A DNA stretch of 64,000 nt from Mangrovimonas cancribranchiae. Lineage in GTDB: Bacteria > Bacteroidota > Bacteroidia > Flavobacteriales > Flavobacteriaceae. A model generated the notes under the pieces. That model worked only from the letters and a program-made list of their open reading frames with translations, did not search any database and was not told where the DNA came from. Numbering within the stretch: position 1 is the stretch's first letter; each line of letters begins with the position of its first letter. The position numbers were made by a program, and so were the translations under genes. Shown here in pieces: positions 61,782 to 64,000 of this stretch. The DNA lies in contig NZ_CP136925.1 in NCBI RefSeq assembly GCF_037126245.1, positions 1,480,001-1,544,000 of the forward strand, written 5' to 3'.

Positions 61782-64000
61782 ATGAAAGCACTACTTTTTG
61801 CTATAATATCATTTTTCTGCATTATGCAGATTGCCTATTCTCAAGAAGATGGTATAGTTGCTCTTGCGTTACCTTTAAGAAACTCATTAACTTACAATCA
61901 ACATATAAATACACCTACATTTAGTTTTGTTAGGCAACAATACAAATACATTAGTATCACAAATAAAAGAGAATGGATGCAATTTGAAAATGCTCCAGTT
62001 TCTTATTTAGTAAGCTATTCTGGTAGATTTAGAGAAAATATTGGTATTGGTATTAGTGCATTTCAACAAAACTACGGGGTTTTAACAACTTTTGGTGGAA
62101 TTTTAAACTTTGCCTATAACGCAAGACTACAACGTGACAATAACTTAACATTTGGTATTAATGTTGGTGCTTACCAAAGTGGTATTAATGATGGTAATGT
62201 CGTTACCAACACCCCAGATCCTTCACTAGAAAATATACCATCTAATTTTTTATTAAGTGTAAGTCCTGGAATTAATTACGGAACGGTGTTTTTAGATTTT
62301 GGTGTAACAGTCAACAATCTTGTGCTTTACAATTTTACATCTTCTGAATTACTTAAAGATAATCCCGAACAAAGTATTCAACTCCACGCTATGTATACTG
62401 GATATATGAATAGTCGCGGATTTTTTGATGAAACCAAATTTACAGGATTAATAAAATCTGAATTTAAAGATGATAACACTATTTTTTCTGGTGGCATCAT
62501 GTTAACAGTTCCTAAAGGTATTTGGGCTCAAGCTGGTTATAATACTTTATATGGTGCATACGGTGGCTTAGGATTACACCTTACCGAACAAATATCCATA
62601 GAGTACAACTACGAAAAAGCTGTAGGTGACTTAGCTACTTTAGGATCGGCTCACGAAATAACTTTAGCCTACAAATTTAAAAATAGAGAACGATACGATT
62701 ATAGTCGTGAAGATAGAGTAAGTGCTTTAATTTCTTCTAAGCCTAAAAAGAAACAATACTCTCAAGCAGATAAAGCCAAAGCAGAAGCTAACCGTAAAGC
62801 AGCGGCCAAAGCTAAAGAAGAAGCTCGTTTAGCGGCCGAGGTAAAAGCCGAAGAACAAGCACGTCTTGCTGCGGAAGCAAAAGCCAAAGCAGAAGCTGAA
62901 GAACAAGTACGTCTTGCAGAGGAAGCAAAAGCCAAAGCAGAAGCTGAAGAACAAGCACGTCTTGCGGCGGAAGCAAAAGCCAAAGCAGAAGCCGAAGAAC
63001 AAGTACGTCTTGCTGCAGAAGCCGAAGCTAAAGCGGAAGCTGAAGAACAAGCACGTCTTGCTGCGGAAGCAAAAGCTAAAGCAGAAGCCGAAGAACAAGT
63101 ACGTCTTGCTGCGGAAGCAAAAGCTAAAGCAGAAGCCGAAGAACAAGTACGTCTTGCAGAGGAAGCAAAAGCCAAAGCAGAAGCTGAAGAACAAGCACGT
63201 CTTGCGGCGGAAGCAAAAGCCAAAGCAGAAGCCGAAGAACAAGTACGTCTTGCTGCAGAAGCCAAGGCTAAAGCAGAAGCCGAAGAACAAGCAAAATTAG
63301 CTTTAGAAGAAGCTAAAATAGATAGTATTCCTGTGGCTAATGATGACCTATCAAAGTCTATGAATGAAATGGCTGAATCTGTTGAAACTGCAAGAAAATC
63401 CCAAGTAGAACTATTAAACAAACTTGAAAAAGCTGTTGATATAAAAGATCAAGATTTAAAAGACTTAAAACGAGAAAACGATTTAAGTGAACAAGGTATT
63501 TATTTAGATCCTAAGCCATTTAAAAGTACAACTGCTGAAAACAGACGAATAGAAGCTTTAAAAATAGAGTTAGAACAAACAATTGCAGCGAGAAGCCAAG
63601 CTATCAAAGAACTTGAATTATTACAAAACCAAAGAGAAGAAGAAATTGGTGTTATTCAGCTAGATGAAGTTTTCTTATTCTATCAAAAGAAATTAAAAAC
63701 ACTTAAAGAACAACAAGCACAGGCCTTGCAGACAAAAGCAGCTTTAGAAGCTAGATTAGAAAAAATTAATATTGCTACAGAGTACGAAAGAAAACGTCGT
63801 ATAAAACGCGCATTATATAAAAACGAAGAAGATAGATATGTGCAAGACAGCTTAAAACTTGAAGACATAAGAAAAAACACCGCTTTAAGTACTAAACCAC
63901 TACTTGAAGAAGATTTTGATTTTGGTGAACAACGTACGAGTAGTATTCAAATATTAAAAAATGTTACCAACACAGATAGCGGATATTATATTGTATTAGC
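61782..64000 (+). CDS. PorP/SprF-type outer-membrane protein fused to a long repeat-bearing coiled coil, cut by the window end
   Basis: This frame runs from ATG 61782 past the window edge (739 codons seen). It has a signal peptide ending YSQ and about 300 residues of PorP/SprF barrel (RNSLTYNQHINTPTFSFVRQQYK, GAYGGLGLHLTEQISIEYNYE). A basic/Ala-rich coiled coil follows, containing nine 16-residue repeats AEEQxRLAxEAxAKAE (62847-63278), then a longer Lys/Glu coiled coil (63300-63900). The last residues (NTDSGYYIVLA) could open a SPOR-like domain; this is a guess. PorP/SprF proteins are usually about 300-330 residues, so the extension is unusual. It is coupled to the type IX substrate gene. Confidence 0.85.
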   Translation, partial: MKALLFAIISFFCIMQIAYSQEDGIVALALPLRNSLTYNQHINTPTFSFVRQQYKYISITNKREWMQFENAPVSYLVSYSGRFRENIGIGISAFQQNYGVLTTFGGILNFAYNARLQRDNNLTFGINVGAYQSGINDGNVVTNTPDPSLENIPSNFLLSVSPGINYGTVFLDFGVTVNNLVLYNFTSSELLKDNPEQSIQLHAMYTGYMNSRGFFDETKFTGLIKSEFKDDNTIFSGGIMLTVPKGIWAQAGYNTLYGAYGGLGLHLTEQISIEYNYEKAVGDLATLGSAHEITLAYKFKNRERYDYSREDRVSALISSKPKKKQYSQADKAKAEANRKAAAKAKEEARLAAEVKAEEQARLAAEAKAKAEAEEQVRLAEEAKAKAEAEEQARLAAEAKAKAEAEEQVRLAAEAEAKAEAEEQARLAAEAKAKAEAEEQVRLAAEAKAKAEAEEQVRLAEEAKAKAEAEEQARLAAEAKAKAEAEEQVRLAAEAKAKAEAEEQAKLALEEAKIDSIPVANDDLSKSMNEMAESVETARKSQVELLNKLEKAVDIKDQDLKDLKRENDLSEQGIYLDPKPFKSTTAENRRIEALKIELEQTIAARSQAIKELELLQNQREEEIGVIQLDEVFLFYQKKLKTLKEQQAQALQTKAALEARLEKINIATEYERKRRIKRALYKNEEDRYVQDSLKLEDIRKNTALSTKPLLEEDFDFGEQRTSSIQILKNVTNTDSGYYIVL
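62847..63278 (+). repeat. 48-bp tandem repeat in the PorP/SprF-like gene
   Basis: Nine complete 48-base units encode A-E-E-Q-(A/V)-R-L-A-(A/E)-E-A-(K/E)-A-K-A-E, and a tenth degenerates after residue 6. Bases 62898-63023 are identical to 63138-63263, exactly 240 bases (5 units) later, which shows a segmental duplication of several units. Codon-level differences between other units show the array is not freshly made throughout. Confidence 0.95.

Noticed and set aside
62762-63421. Long - strand reading frames and a second + frame across the repeat array
   Set aside because: They are repetitive Ser/Ala/Arg, Phe/Cys or Lys/Gln shadows created by the 48-bp repeat being a multiple of three; the PorP/SprF frame explains the region.

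Overview
The window is about 64 kb of AT-rich DNA from a member of the Bacteroidota, most likely a marine or environmental Flavobacteriaceae. The evidence is a flavobacterial core gene complement (MiaE, DUF3822-RsmD, Nnr, ThrABC, PorP/SprF with a type IX secretion substrate, DUF4126, KdnB-like dehydrogenase), promoters with the Bacteroidota -7 box TAnnTTTG, very few Shine-Dalgarno sequences, and short GC-poor hairpin terminators.

Layout. (1) 1-9199, + strand: a defence-type operon. It holds the 3' end of a type III restriction-modification methyltransferase (mod), a CBS-like/HEPN-like protein, the type III restriction subunit (res), a 201-residue unknown protein one base behind res, and a 1390-residue alpha-solenoid protein ending in a PD-(D/E)xK-like nuclease domain. 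(2) 9268-15785, - strand: mobile-element genes, namely a DUF3871 protein, a Sak4/RecA-like ATPase, a tyrosine integrase, a DUF3987 primase/helicase-like ATPase, a DUF5131 (phage Gp37/68) protein, an excisionase-like HTH protein and a border gene of unknown function. This block abuts a tRNA-Ser/Pro/Arg cluster (15901-16164), and the 3' end of tRNA-Arg faces the element, as expected for an integration site. (3) 16260-64000: chromosomal core.

The core contains a 7TM-HD phosphodiesterase, thiolase, NlpC/P60 hydrolase, TPR protein, GyrA, ClpC, histidine ammonia-lyase, a TlpA-like lipoprotein, and NAD(P)HX repair enzyme. It continues with thrABC behind a Thr/Ile-rich leader peptide, GcvT, pterin dehydratase, YebC, a KdsB-HAD-KdnB-acyltransferase cluster for the Kdo/lipid A region of LPS, a Dda-like helicase, DUF3822-RsmD, RNase P RNA, DnaX, MiaE and ppk-ppx. 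The right end carries a surface/secretion cluster: a beta-helix secreted protein, a type IX secretion substrate with a CHU_C-type domain, and a PorP/SprF barrel fused to a long coiled coil containing nine 48-bp tandem repeats and cut by the window edge.

The parts most worth following up are the defence cassette at the left end (a CBS-HEPN gene inside a type III R-M operon plus the giant solenoid-nuclease), the probable threonine attenuator upstream of thrA, and the repeat-bearing PorP/SprF fusion. No CRISPR array, insertion sequence or rRNA was seen.
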